NCBI GenBank assembly: GCA_029204225.1
Contig: MU832648.1
Span: 1-64,000 of the forward strand
Source of the DNA: Diphasiastrum complanatum
Lineage: Eukaryota; Streptophyta; Lycopodiopsida; Lycopodiales; Lycopodiaceae
Reading direction: 5' to 3'
Length of the DNA: 64,000 nt
Under the pieces are notes generated by a model that was not told the DNA's origin, made no database searches, and worked only from the letters and a program-made list of their open reading frames with translations. Within the stretch, counting starts at the first letter, position 1; each line of letters begins with the position of its first letter. Made by a program: the position numbers and the translations under genes. This document shows positions 9,396-21,039 of this stretch, one piece after another.

Positions 9396-12300
9396 TAACT
9401 AGAGCTAGGCCCAATATGGCCACATATACTGACAAACCCAGGACATGCCCCTGAGTATAGCATAATGTACATGCTAATTTCTTCCTACGTGTGGCTACCC
9501 GGCTAACCCAAGTAGCCGTCTACGGGATCGGTGCCCGATCAATATATCCTAACGGGTCACGTCCCGAACACAACTGAATACAGCAAATCTAATTAACTGT
9601 ACACTAATTACAATATCACATTTAGAGCTTACATAAAATGTATATCAGATTAACTCTGATTTCTAAATCTCTCCTTTAAGCTCAAATGTGATAAGAGTGA
9701 AAAACAATAATTTGTAGCAACGTCTGGAGTGTCCAAAAGATGTTATGCATGTCCTGCTACTCTGTACTTGACTCACACTCAAGCACACCAACAAACCACC
9801 AGGTTTGACTCACAAAGTATCATGCAAACATAATGCTCATACAGAGAGTCTACCATACTCTCGACCAACTGACTCGTCCCCAATCCAACTTGAACACAAG
9901 GCACCACATGAGCGACATGGCTCAAACTGAGAAAATCCCACTGCCACTATGAGACTTACATCCTCCATCTAGCTAGGCTGACATCCTATCAGACACTTAC
10001 AAGTACAAACCTGTAAAGCTGACATAAATGAGCGACTGAGACTCAACCTGAGGAAATCTTACTGCTACCATAAGACTATACCCCACCGGATAAACAGCTA
10101 GTAGACTTATGACAAGTCAAAGAGCATAAATGACTATATTGTTTCACATGTAGCAAATGCACAACCACATACAATTCCGACTCAGATCTAGACACCCATG
10201 ACAAGGCAGCATGCAAGCCCACACACACTCATGAAAACCAACACGAATGATAAAGTGTCAAATACATGACCAAGGCCTACCCATAAGTGGTATCCTGTCG
10301 TACCAACACCTATGCCACCTGTAGATCTGCTGCTACACCACTGGTCATCAAATCAGGTCCTCAACCATGGCCTGCACCTATACCAAGATGCTCTCACGTC
10401 CAAGCATATCATATAGATGTCCTCATACATCAACCAAGATCAACCATCTCGAACCAATGAGTGCTCCAAGCCTCATCCCTGATGTATCTCCCAAACAAAG
10501 CTATGCTCCAAGCCTCTTTGCCTTGACATCCTATTTAATAAGCCCTAAAAGCTAATCCCCATCCATTTTCCATGCTCCAAGCACAAGAGTATAATAAGGA
10601 CTCAATGAATGAATGTACACAAACCTCACCATAGGCTATACCTAAGTAGCTCGCCCACCTCCCAGAGATACTGATGATGATCTGCCCGTCCTACATCCCA
10701 TGTAGGTTCAACTTCCCATGCTTGACGTTGCCAACTCTGATTTGACCAGTCTATAGGCCTCCCACCAAGGAGCCTATCTCACCAACACATCCATCATAGC
10801 GTCCAATCCAAAGCAAATGCAAAGTAGATCCACTATCGTGATGAATAACTCACCCACGATCCATAACATATCAGGTAGGATAGCTCCAGAACCTTGTACC
10901 CTGTACCATCTGATCACCAAGTATCCATTACCCACTGATAGCTCCCCAAGAATCTGTCCACCTGTAGTGCAACTAGACTCCAACTGGATCTAACCAAATA
11001 GCTGCATCATGCTTACCGAATAATGATGGATAACAGCAATATGTGATGCCAACCTGGAGATAACTGTGCATATAACCATGCAGCTCACCTGATCACTCGC
11101 CAAAGTATCAGCTGTCACTCCCTGAGCAACCATCTCCATCTCTGCTGGCTCACAACCATGGACATGCTGGATCCACATCACCCCGTAATGCTCTCCATGC
11201 CCTCAGGATATGTACCACCTCCAGGTACACTCCATGCCACCTACCTCCAAGTAGGCATTACCCATCCCTAGGTCATCACATGATGCACCAGCTGAAGAAC
11301 ATCGTCCATACATCAAATGACATATCATATCTGAGCAACTGTAGCATCTCCCTAAGTGCCACCCCAATGGACTCGTCATCCACATACTATTGCTCACCTG
11401 ATGTCTCCGATCCTGGTCACCATCCTGCTAGACAAGCCGAACTCCAAAGCATCACCTGCTCCACTTGGCTCCTAGCATATGCTCGCTCTCCCTGGTTATG
11501 TGTCACCCGACACCATGCCAACGCAAGCATATCCCTGAGTCGCCGCTCACGGGATCCCAAGACTATTGTCTCCCTGATCATACCGAGGTATATGGCTCTG
11601 AGTGACTTCCTCTAGGCTTATCCCTGATCTCACCACCTGAGAATCTGCACCATGGAAATTCCAACACTTGTGCCAAGCCTAGACTCCTGCAAATATAGCC
11701 AAATGCATGAAAGCTATAATTAGCCTATCCACGCCTGTGGTGGTAGATGTCTCCCCATTGATGCCAATGTCGAAAACTGGCCCCATGCTGTAATGCCAAC
11801 CTGTACTCCCAAATGAGCACACCATGAAGCCCTCGTCATAAGTGTCCCCTACAGTAGATCGCTAGCAAAACATCCATCATAGTGTTTGCCCTCCAATCAC
11901 ACCCCATGCGATCTCCATCAGCTCTCCAACCTAGAGCTGGCTCTCAAAGCTTCACGCTTTGACCATTTGCGTGTGCAGTGTCCTGATTTCATCATGAATC
12001 CCACCTGTAAGTCCATATCAATGACTCAAGTCCAATATGAAATAGCTGCCCCCTGATGATCATCCCATGTCATCCTACAGTGCTATCCCTACCAAGTATT
12101 CCAATGCCATCCCTGATCACAAAGATCTGAGTATCTACCCTGTAGTGCCCACCTGTATTCTCCCAAGCTAGCTCCAAGCTACTCCTGTGAATGGTTCCAA
12201 ACCACTCCCTGAGAATACACTGAGATGTGAACTCCAAAGCCACCATCAAGTCCCTCACATGACTGTGCATGCCAATATCCCTCCAAGTAAACCTGTGAGA

Positions 12301-14147
12301 TCTTCCATGGCCCAAACCAAATGATCTACACCCTGTCATCACTGAAATCTGCATCCCTGATGCAATATTGATATGGCAAATTGACTTGCCTTACTCAAAC
12401 TGGCAGTTGAAGTGTATCTCCTCGATGACAAACCTGATACACTGCACCACAACTACAATGGCTTGATCAAAATTGACTTACTGACTGCAAAACCGCAAAA
12501 TCATCACACTCACCACTCGTCAAGAGCATCCAAAGTGTGATTATTGACCCGTTCTTCATCCTCTGCGTGTCCCACACACAGTTCGTCCAATGCAAGTCCG
12601 CTATCTTGCCCAATGGCTTTCAACTGGCACCACCTCGCACTTCCGTCACCTGTGACCGCCAAAATGTGTGTATCTCCAAGCTAGCCCATATTTCCCTTCG
12701 AACAAAAAACAGGTGCGTGTATCAATGCAGCTATCACCTGACTCGACAATGCCACTACCGATCGTACCTGTGAGAGCATTCTCCCAAAACGCCACTTGAC
12801 GTTGGTTGGTTCGAACTCCAAGAGTTGAACCTGATCACAAGAATTTTTCACCTATAACCAGCATACCATGCCTACCTCTCACCTGTGATTGTTTGCCCTC
12901 TCAAAATTGTCGCCAATGATGAGTAGTCACACCGCCAAACTGCACTTCCGTCGCCAAAACTAACTTTCTCCACACAATTCCGCTACCATTCATCCCCATA
13001 CTGCATTTATCACTTCCAAACACCCTGTTACCCTGTCAGGAGTAAGTAATGATGATTTCGAAGCGATAATGCCTCATTGTACCGCCCTGTAGCAGGTTTC
13101 ACCAGCCAAAAATTGCCCCAAATTTGGCCCTACGGTACCCAAATGGCAAATGTAGCCCATCACTAGGTCACCCGCACTCCGCTCAATAGAATGGTAATGA
13201 AAACTTTTTGAAACACCTTTCTCCCTACTCTGTGACGTCGCTCTATCCGCTAGCTCTGAGCAGCCAGTTTCAGGGGTCATTTTGGCCCAAGGATGGCCAA
13301 AATAGGTGCTTTCTAGCTGTAGTTAGCTCCAAAACCATTTTGCCTTGCAAAAATGAACTGTATTTTCATTTTGAAGATTTTTAATGAAGTGAAGTCCATT
13401 CTGGGCTTCGGGTCCCTTTTGCCATTTCAAATGAAATTTTTTAATGCAAATTCTTCAAAATGGCCCTTCGGGCCCCTTCGCTCATCATCCATCGGCCTTT
13501 CTTGATCTAACGGTCCAAATCACGTATTAGCTACACCGTCGATCTACAATCCACATAATCCAATGGATGGATTTCTTTTGGTGCTCTAAACCCGACTTCT
13601 CCATACACTGGCACCCTGTAGCAACTATCCTTCCACTTGCCCTGGCGCGTGCGAGCTTGGTCCGCAGCCTGTCCTCCTCCTTCACTCACCAAATTCCGAG
13701 CTTGTTTTTAATAGCTATGGTTGTCAATCCATTCTAGCACCTTCCACAGCCCACGGCCTTCTACTATTAGGTTGTACGTGCCAGGGCGCCCTCCATCATG
13801 TGTTTACAACAACAAAATGAGCTGCCTATAGTGAAAGATCCAGAGTATTCCACTCAGAAACCCTAGCTCAAAGAAGAATGGAGGCTTCTTGGGCATTTGT
13901 AAATCTCTTTATGAGATTTCTTCTTGCAGCTCTTTGTCAGTCTGAGGTCAGCCTAGCTCAAGCTTTTCAATACAATTTACAGCATGTTAATTGGTGTGGT
14001 ATTGCTCCAAAACAGGCTGCCACCAACCCCACAAAACCGAAAATTTCCAAAATTTTCTTAGTTTTCCACCCAATTTGACCCTGTAAATTGGGTGAAAGAC
14101 GCTATCCCATAGCTCCACCGGATCATGCATACCTGCAACACCTTGAC
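9396..14147 (-). other. Long non-coding body of an LTR element (LARD-like)
   Basis: About 4.75 kb with no gag, pol or other recognised protein on either strand. It is bounded on the right by a PBS and LTR end in minus orientation (14148-14217), so it lies where the internal part of that element should be. Plus-strand composition is C-rich and dense in CA/TG and poor in CG, as in methylated, deaminated repeats. A diverged duplication is seen (about 9913-9958 and 10029-10075). Short frames such as 11280-11615 look accidental. The left end is the junction with copy A. Confidence 0.45.
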
Positions 14148-14159
14148 GCTCTGATACCA
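14148..14159 (-). other. Primer-binding site (initiator tRNA-Met type)
   Basis: Minus strand reads TGGTATCAGAGC, followed by GTCAAGG, complementary to the 3' end of plant initiator tRNA-Met. Three bases (ACT) separate it from an LTR end in TTTCA at 14163. Confidence 0.85.
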
Positions 14160-14162
14160 AGT

Positions 14163-14217
14163 TGAAATTCTGTTAGGATCTAGTGCAGTATGCAGATCAC
14201 ATCACACGATATGGCAT
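14163..14217 (-). repeat. LTR end next to PBS, truncated
   Basis: About 55 bp of LTR ending GAATTTCA on the minus strand. The stretch TGTGATGTGATCTGCATACT through CCTAACAGAATTTCA recurs on the plus strand at 22122-22166. The rest of the LTR is lost where Gypsy 2 sequence begins. Confidence 0.75.
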
Positions 14218-14269
14218 TTTGCTCGTTTAACCCCTAGATTGTTCAATAGAAGAGAAGTCCTTATCAGAC

Positions 14270-14670
14270 TTCTTATGCTTACCATCAAGGGGCACCCAAC
14301 GCGACACCAAGGTACGGCGCATCGAATCAACAACAGAGTATGGCCTTACTTGCACCACCAGGGCTAGCCAATCAACAAGTGGCCCATGTAAACCTGACAG
14401 CAGCGGAACCAGAGATGCAAATGCCACCTCAACTTGAGCAGCATCAATGGTACGGACCAGATGAACCATTTATGGATCCTGCCATAAATGAATATGTTGC
14501 GGCCTATGCAGCTCAAACTCATTGTCAAGGCGGAAGAAATTATGGTTGCTATGGATGCGGCAAAGGACACAGAATTTCGAAATGTCCCTACAAGGGACAA
14601 TATACATCCTTCTGCCAATTATGGGCACTGTTACAAGAATTGTCCATTTAAACCTGGAACCAGTGCACCT
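14270..14670 (+). pseudogene. Gypsy gag C-terminus with CCHC zinc knuckle (element 2)
   Basis: The frame at 14340-14651 has a Pro/Gln-rich spacer and the knuckle CYGCGKGHRISKCP (CX2CX3HX4C). A second partial knuckle, GHCYKNCPFKPG, is read in another frame at about 14625-14655. Gag binds the element RNA through such knuckles and forms the particle. The same two-knuckle pattern appears in Gypsy 3 and Gypsy 4. Confidence 0.8.
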
Positions 14671-14933
14671 CTTAACTTCATTGCAATACAGCAACCATCA
14701 GTTCTAGCAAGGGATGCTATCGGAAGGATGACAATTCCACGCTCCTGTGTTAGCTGTTACGCGATCACAAAAGAGGAAGGAAGTGGCTCCCTCACCACCA
14801 CCATCGGTCACTAACGACCAACCCTCAACTTTCACGCCATATCTGAATGTGAGGGAAGAAAGAAGACAGTACCAGAAAACAAGAAAGAGACAATCCCACG
14901 GAATCTCCAGTTGGCGTCGAACGGATACCGCAA

Positions 14934-16130
14934 GTGGGCTCACCACTGCGCACTCATCAGAATGATTGGTTGCACCAACATGAACCACCTTTTCACATGG
15001 TGGAGCCCGAGGAACCACGCACTAAAAGGCTCACACTTTTATTGTCAAGCCGTGTTAGTTTACCACTCGGAGAACTACTGTGGATTGCACTGCAAGCAAA
15101 AAGCCTTCTAGCTGAATGGGCCAAAGCGGATGAGGAGCCAGTAGGGCCTGAGCCCATATACTGTACGGGCTATGAAGAAACAAGTAACGTCCTCCACATC
15201 GGAGCAGCATGGGAAAGTGAGGAACACAACATCACTTTACCAATCAAACACAAAAGATACGAGAACGAGGCAACAGTGGTAGATGGAAGATCAGGTGTCA
15301 ATTTAATCTCCACTACTTTGTATGAAAAATGGGGTTTGCAAGGGTTGAAGCCAGCAAGATTCGCCATCAAGCTAGCAGATCAATCCTGTGTGAAACCAAA
15401 AGGTGTAGTTGCCGATATCCCCATAAATATAGCAGGCATGCAGTTTGTGATTACTTTTGTAGTCATGGATACACCTGAATCTCCATTTGCATACCGTGTT
15501 TTACTGGGAAGACCATGGTTAAGGACTGCGCAAGTAGTACACAACTGGGGTACGGGAAAACTCACCTTCGAGAATAGAGAACAGGTTGTAAAGGTTGATC
15601 CAACCACATGGGCGGTGAAACCTATTGCACCCAAAGCTGATGACGGATCATCTACGACAGATCACACGATTGATCGCCCAAGGCCAGCCAAGGGAGGTCA
15701 CTATGATTCAGAGATGGATGTCGTGAGATGGACGGATGCATTAGCAACTATTGACTGTCGGGCATGTCGATATGAATCAGATCCGGAACCCAATACATCT
15801 TCACCCAATTGTTACACTATGGACACACCAATCACATTTGGGGTGAATATGATAAACGTAGCATGGTTGTCAGCAGAGCCTATTGAGAACCCAGTGGACG
15901 ATGATCTAGTCCCTTGGCAACATGCTCTAACTTATAATAAGGAGATTGAGTTGACTGATGAACAGGTCCTACACCACATGGACCCAGATCGTTACGGAAC
16001 AAAGAAAGTACCAGCTCAACCACCACAAAAGTCTACTATGGTGAAAATCTCAAGGATCGATCCACCCAAGACACCTGCGAATAAGAAGAATCAGTTGAAG
16101 CAACTACAACCAGATGATCCAATGGAGTGA
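14934..16130 (+). pseudogene. Gypsy protease region (element 2)
   Basis: 398-aa open frame. The aspartic protease is at about residues 105-215: the active-site region reads VVDGRSGVNLIS, where relatives in this window have VIDGGSGVNLIS (Gly to Arg beside the catalytic Asp). The second-half motif is VLLGRPWL. The C-terminal 180 residues form the acidic linker leading to RT, with a repeated DHT/PxxWxxKPI pattern also seen in Gypsy 3. The frame is long and open, but the protease is probably inactive. Confidence 0.82.
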
Positions 16131-16497
16131 TCTACCCAAAGAGGCGATAGCTATAGTGAATGTTGATATTTGCAACCACGAGGCGAATGTCACGGCAGTC
16201 TCGATGAAAGACAACAAGGATATACCCACCAAAATGACAAAAAAGGGCAAAAAGAAGGTGTTGGACTCCTTGAAGTCAATCAAAATAGACTCAGATACAA
16301 CGTCATCTTCTACACAGGTGACAGAAAATCAAAAAATGACCAGTCAGACTAAGATCAATATGCTGAAGGGGGAATCTCGACGAGCGCCAGTTCACGAGAT
16401 GCCTGAGACTTTCAAGAATTATACCTTGGACGACGTGGTAATCATGATGCCGCAAGCCCAAAGAGAACCTGATCAAAGTCAAGCACCAGCAGAATAA
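16114..16497 (+). pseudogene. Gypsy protease-RT linker (element 2)
   Basis: 127-aa Lys/Thr-rich frame overlapping the end of the protease frame by 17 bases. It contains the motif FKNYTLDDVVIMMPQA, matched by FKHYTLDDVIIILPKA in Gypsy 3 (56833-57450), which places it before RT. It ends with a TAA at 16495, just upstream of the RT start. Confidence 0.7.
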
Positions 16498-16559
16498 GTC
16501 TTCGAGGAACCTGCGCGAACACAGTCAGTGAATCTTGCCGAGCCAGGTGAAGAAGAAGA

Positions 16560-17100
16560 GATAGTGCATGTGGGAGAGCAGTTAACACCCACACAATTCA
16601 AGAGACTATGATCATTGTTGGTGGAGTATAAAGACTGTTTTGCTTGGAGTTATAGTGACCTGAAGGGCATTCCACCAACAGTAGTCTGACACACCATACC
16701 CTTGGTGGACGGAGCAGTTCCCAAGGTAAGCCGTTATTACCGCTGCAACCCAAATTATACTGAACTGATCAAGCAAGAGTTGCAGAAGCTGATGGATGCA
16801 GATTTCATCTATGAAATCGAACACACGAAATGGGTATCACCGATAGTTATAGTACCCAAGAAGAACGGCAAAATGCGGCAGCGTCTACAACCAGGTGAAG
16901 ATAGCCCCCCAAGACTAGCATAAGACAACATTTGCTACAGAATGGGGAACCTATGCCTATAAAGTCATGCCATTCGGACTTTGCAATGCCCCAAGCACCT
17001 TCCAGCGAGTCATGTAGGCGGCATTCAAAGATTATTTGCAAGAATTTCTGGAAATTTTCTTGGACGATCTGTGCGTGCATGGACCAGACTCATAACACTT
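16560..17100 (+). pseudogene. Gypsy reverse transcriptase with internal deletion (element 2)
   Basis: The start is seen in VPKVSRYYRCNPN, then VSPIVIVPKKNGKM (16702-16890). From there the sequence jumps to the equivalent of [18 protein letters not shown] (16957-17015) and LDDLCVHG, skipping about 45-60 residues that should include the SFLDGLS motif with the first catalytic Asp. There are also stop codons at 16681, 16921 and 17014. The enzyme cannot be functional. Confidence 0.82.
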
Positions 17101-17640
17101 ATCCATTTGGAGAAGGTGTTACAAAAATGCCGCGACTACCGGATCTCCCTGAATCTAGAAAAATGTCAATTCTGGGTGACACATGGCTTGATTCTCGGCC
17201 ATATAGTGTCAAGACACGGGATCGCCACAGATCTATCAAAGATCAGGATCATTGTTGATCTACCACCATCGGCGACAATCCACGAAGTCTACATTTTTAT
17301 GGGTCATGCTAACTATTATAGGATTTTCATTCTTGATTTTGCGGAGTTAGCCCGACCAATTTACAAATTCACGACGGATCTACATTGGAATGAGAAAGCC
17401 CTAAAGGCTTTTCAGAAGCTTAAGGATGCATTGGTTTCAGCACCAATCTTACGCCCACCCAATTGGTCCACTGAGTTTCACGTGCATAAACACACATCGA
17501 AGTATGCAGTTGGAGCAGTCTTAACCCAGCCAGGTGAACACAAAAAGGATATTTCCATCCGATTTGCAAGACGACAACTCAGTGATATTGAAATGAATTA
17601 TTCAACCACAGAGCGGGAAGCACATGATCTATGCGGTTAA
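17101..17640 (+). pseudogene. Gypsy RT thumb and RNase H N-terminus (element 2)
   Basis: Within the frame 16981-17640: LEKCQFWVTHGLILGHIVS, then HEVYIFMGHANYYRIFIL, then APILRPPNWSTEFHVHKHTSKYAVGAVLTQ. The RNase H catalytic Asp of the HTDAS motif is replaced (KHTS here). Ends TTEREAHDLCG and a stop. Confidence 0.85.
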
Positions 17641-17659
17641 GAAATTTTGACACTACCTG

Positions 17660-18309
17660 ATGGCCACACATTTTACTTTTTATACGGACCATCAACCCTT
17701 GCTCTATCTTGTTAATAAAACTTGCAACATCGGAAGAATCGTGAGATGGCTACTTTTGTTGTTGGAATTTGATTTCCGGATAGTAGTTTGCATGGGAAAA
17801 CAACACTACATGGTAGATCATGTGTCACGAATCAAGGGAAAGGAGATTGCAACCCAACCCGATGATGAATTAGTAGATGCTGCCTTATTTTACGTGGACA
17901 CAGTACCAGAATGGGCTGCCGACATTGTTGAATATCTAATGCGGGGCCAACCAGACAAATCACTACCAAAGGCGAAACAACAGAAATTGATCTTGAAGAC
18001 TAGACCTTGTCAGTTGATTGCCAGTCAGTTGTATCGAAGATGACCCGACAGAATTCTTCGGTGGTGTATTCTTCCTCATGAAGCCACCCAGATCATTTTG
18101 CTTCACATGAAGGCATGAGTGGAGGCCATTTTGCATCCGACATTACAGTTCGCAAGATCCTGCAATCAGGATGTTGGTGGCCAACGATTCATAGAGATAC
18201 GAAGGAATGCTTGAAAAAGTGTGATGTGTGCCAAAGGGTGAGAAGGCCAACAAGATTGAATTATGACCTACTGCACCCGGTCTTAGTCCAAGCACCATTC
18301 GAAAAGTGA
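17660..18309 (+). pseudogene. Gypsy RNase H C-terminus and integrase zinc finger (element 2)
   Basis: Frame 17660-18043 gives YTDHQPLLYLVNKTCN and DHVSRIKG (RNase H end) plus the linker. After a stop at 18041 the integrase zinc finger follows at 18115-18309 with GGHFASDITVRKILQSGCWW and CDVCQR. The first His of the HHCC finger is in a mutated stretch near 18105. A stop at 18307 precedes the catalytic core. Confidence 0.85.
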
Positions 18310-18816
18310 GGATTGGATTACATCGGTCCAATTCACCCTGCAACAAGGAGTTCCCAGGCTTGATACATAATCGTAGCCACAGACTACCTCACCAAGTGGG
18401 TCGAAGCCAATGCAGTAAGAGTAGCTGATGCTAGGACCACTGCCAAGTTCCTTTATGAAAATATCATTGTGCGCTTTGGATGCCCGATAGAGCTAGTCAG
18501 CAATCGCGGAAGCCATTTCATCAATGAGACCATCAAGGTCCTGTTGGAGGAATTCTTCGTGATCCACAGAACTAGTACGCCTTATTATCCTCGTGGTAAT
18601 GGACAAGCAGAATCATCCAATAAGATCATGTGTAACGTGCTCATGAAAACAGTTGAAGCTAGCAGATCAGTTTGGGAACACAAGTTGCATGCTGCACTGT
18701 GGACATTCAGGACAACATATAAAGGAAGCACTGATCAAGCACCCTTCCAGTTGGTATATGGTCAGGATGCTGTGATGCTAGTACAAATCAAGCTAGATCC
18801 ATCAAGATTCGGCTAG
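18310..18816 (+). pseudogene. Gypsy integrase catalytic core (element 2)
   Basis: ATDYLTKWVEA (first Asp) is read at about 18378-18410 after an in-frame stop. The open frame 18469-18816 then has FGCPIELVSNRGSHF, where the second catalytic Asp is Asn, and YYPRGNGQAESSNK with the glutamate. WEHKLHAALWTFRTTYK continues the core. The D-to-N change and stops make this integrase inactive. Confidence 0.87.
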
Positions 18817-18824
18817 ATCTGGCA

Positions 18825-19450
18825 AGATTGGAAAAATCCATGGAGGTCAAAGCCCTACAAGATGAAAAGCTCGCCTGGTTAGCTCAACCTGCACCAGACT
18901 CAAGGTCGCTCTCTCGATCAAAAATGAATCTTCTTTGGCGTTAGGTGTAGGTTTATAGCCAAATCTTAAATAGCTACCAGGCGGAGTTCAACAAATATCG
19001 GGCAAGCACAACTCACGAGCTCGCCCAGGCCAAACAAGCCCTCAAGGCTTGCCAAAAATTCATGGAAATGAAGGCCCAGCCCACCACCGTGGTAATTCCA
19101 CCGCAACCTAATTTTGACGCTGCACAGGCCAGTACCAGCCAAGACCAAAGCCATCAGGTAGCAGGGGGATTCACCCAAGATCAAGGGTCCGAAGGCCAAG
19201 ACCAAGGACAAACGGATACGGCTGCTGAGACGCGAGACCAGGGCCAAGGCGCAGATACCAGCCAAAGCCAAGCCACATCATCCAGAGGTTCGTGCATGAT
19301 ATCTGCCAGTTGGGCCTTCCGAAGACCAAAGTCCGTGGAGGAGAAAATCAACGAATTCCTATCAAAGTATCTCCATGAGTCATCAAGAGGCGGCTGACAG
19401 ATATAATTTTCAGCTCAGACAATAAAGGACAAAGAACTGCAAGCATTACC
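18825..19450 (+). pseudogene. Post-integrase linker, Q/D-rich (element 2)
   Basis: After the integrase the frame carries a Leu/Ala/Lys-rich, coiled-coil-like stretch (about 18970-19080), then a Gln/Asp/Gly-rich segment (19062-19300; DQGQ-type repeats). It ends in FRRPKSVEEKINEFLSKYLH. Two stops (19395-19397 and 19404-19406) separate it from the downstream ORF, which is in the same frame, so the two were probably one protein. Confidence 0.55.
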
Positions 19451-19484
19451 CGCCCTCCAACCACAACCAGAGTGGCATCAGCAG

Positions 19485-20081
19485 TTGTTCGAAAGAGACC
19501 CTGCGGCCATCAGGGCCTACATGACGAGTCTGCAACGATTACGGGTGAACGCGCACTTCCTGCCATGTACACGACGATCCAAATGGGCGGAATGCGGCAC
19601 CCCTTTGGACAAGATCACACTGCAAAATTTTAACTGGCCAATCATACCATCAGAATATGGGTGGACTATGGATGTAGATGCCATAAGGGCTCTCACCACG
19701 TTCGCAAATCAATATATCAGCTACCTTGATCCAACAGTTCGCGCGGCAGCCACTTACGTCCGGGACTTAGAACATTTAATGGGCATTAAAACAAAATGGG
19801 ATGATTTTCTTTCCTCAATATTCTTTGATCCTAATAAGGCGCTAGCTTTCGACAAAGTCGAAGATCAACTGCCAGTCGCTCGTGTATATTATCGAGCTGC
19901 ATTCCTTGGAGATCCCTGGACGCGCCGATTCCAAGCATGGGTCGATCAAGAATGGTTGACAGGAGTCCACAAGTCCTTCCACACGCCCAAGGACTCGAAA
20001 AAACTGGATCATCTCAACTTCATGGAAGACGTTACGGACTACCTGATCCACCAAAGGCGGGCAAAGTGGATGCTATACTAA
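19485..20081 (+). CDS. Gypsy 2 post-integrase ORF, 198 aa, unknown function
   Basis: Fully open frame between integrase and the 3' LTR, 46 bp before the LTR start. Composition is that of a folded protein: many aromatic residues (Trp about 8), and helical segments such as DVDAIRALTTFANQYISYL and RAAATYVRDLEHLMGI. There is no signal peptide or membrane segment. The preceding 29 codons in the same frame are also open back to a stop at 19404. Position resembles that of env-like or accessory ORFs in plant Gypsy elements, but no such motif is seen. It is unbroken while gag-pol upstream is badly damaged. Confidence 0.5.
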   Translation: MFERDPAAIRAYMTSLQRLRVNAHFLPCTRRSKWAECGTPLDKITLQNFNWPIIPSEYGWTMDVDAIRALTTFANQYISYLDPTVRAAATYVRDLEHLMGIKTKWDDFLSSIFFDPNKALAFDKVEDQLPVARVYYRAAFLGDPWTRRFQAWVDQEWLTGVHKSFHTPKDSKKLDHLNFMEDVTDYLIHQRRAKWMLY

Positions 20082-20127
20082 ACCGACAGAGTGCCGAGGG
20101 ACCGGCACTACTTCAGGCCGTGGGTCC

Positions 20128-20666
20128 TGTTGGGGGTATTCCCAACAGTGTAAAAAAATAAAATGTGTTGCAAGGGCATGGCATCCTGCGCGTATAAGCC
20201 CATGGCCCAATGAGCACGCAAGCCAAAGTGTACATAAAATAAAATAGACCTGGGCCTTTGTAATTGAAATAAAACTTGAGGCCCAAATTTTAAACTTAGA
20301 GTTTACTTTTTAGAGTTGGGTCCAATTTTGGACTTACATGAATCTTGTGATTTCCAATGTACTTTTTGTGGATCCTTGGATCAAGTCGGGTCCAAGATGA
20401 ATGGATAGGATCAATGTGAATAGTAGCCAATAGGATTGAGGGGCAAGGGCCTTCCCCATTTTATCATTTGTACACTATTTGCACGCTTAATAGAGAGGAG
20501 GACACTCTACTATTTTGAGAGCTCAAGCATCCTCATTTGCTAATCAATCTTGCTTATGCTATTGTTGTGTTTGCTTGTTATTTCCATTTCTTCCATGCTT
20601 TTTGTTTGTGATTAGTTAAGGTTTCTCCTTAAGCAATGACATTGAGCATTTGAGCTAACGTCCATC

Positions 20667-20743
<77 letters not shown>

Positions 20744-20985
20744 TCTCTCTTCCTCTTCTTGTCTATCCTTTTCCTTCACCCAAAAGCATGATGAATGTTA
20801 GTGTAGAAGAGTAGAGTTAAAGGAGGGTAGTGTTAGTGGTGAACAGAGTTAAGGGAGAAAGTAGGAAACTAACTAAAAAAAGCATCTATGCATAGTTAGA
20901 TACCTATCCAGTGATCTAACCCTTGTTGACAGGCGGGAGGGCTATACTATGTGAGATCTTCGACCCTACAATATTGTCATTCAAA
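20128..20985 (+). repeat. 3' LTR of Gypsy 2
   Basis: Starts TGTTGG after GGCCGTGGGTCC. The first 20 bases form a 7-bp inverted repeat, TGTTGGG with CCCAACA. The internal signature GGCATCCTGCGCGTATAAGCCC is shared with LTRs at 32021, 53465 and 62128. The GGGCAAGGGCC...CCCCA to CATCCTCAT part is shared with the inverted LTR piece at 54165-54795. It contains a (CT)n array at 20669-20738. The right end is set by where similarity with 54165-54795 stops. Confidence 0.8.
20669..20738. repeat. (CT)n microsatellite in Gypsy LTR
   Basis: About 35 CT units inside the 3' LTR of Gypsy 2, at the same relative place as the arrays in the LTRs at 32021 and 53465. Confidence 0.98.
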
Positions 20986-21039
20986 AGAGTGCTTTGAGCA
21001 TTGGAATAGGTTGAAAGAAGTAGATCAGGTCACTTCAAC

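Larger units (their letters stand above)
14225..20985 (+). mobile_element. Ty3/Gypsy element 2, decayed, with post-integrase ORF and 3' LTR
   Basis: Order on the plus strand: gag C-terminus with zinc knuckles, protease, RT, RNase H, integrase, a Q/D-rich linker, an open 198-aa ORF, and a 3' LTR starting TGTTGG at 20128. The 5' LTR and gag N-terminus are missing. Pol has several stops and frameshifts, a deletion across the first RT catalytic motif, and substitutions at RNase H and integrase acidic residues. Motif flavour is non-chromovirus (Tat/Athila-like). Confidence 0.88.

Noticed and set aside
11280-11615. 111-aa plus-strand frame and neighbouring frames at 10367-12773
   Set aside because: No motif, no splice or promoter context, and opposite-strand frames of equal length overlap them. 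Low stop frequency is explained by C-rich composition.
12808-12819. GGTTCGAACTCC, a perfect pol III B box
   Set aside because: No A box at suitable distance, no tRNA cloverleaf and no flanking duplication.
13463-13475. Hairpin GGCCC-TTC-GGGCC and nearby CTTCGGG words, as a terminator
   Set aside because: Rho-independent terminators do not apply in a plant nucleus, and the stem is only 5 bp.
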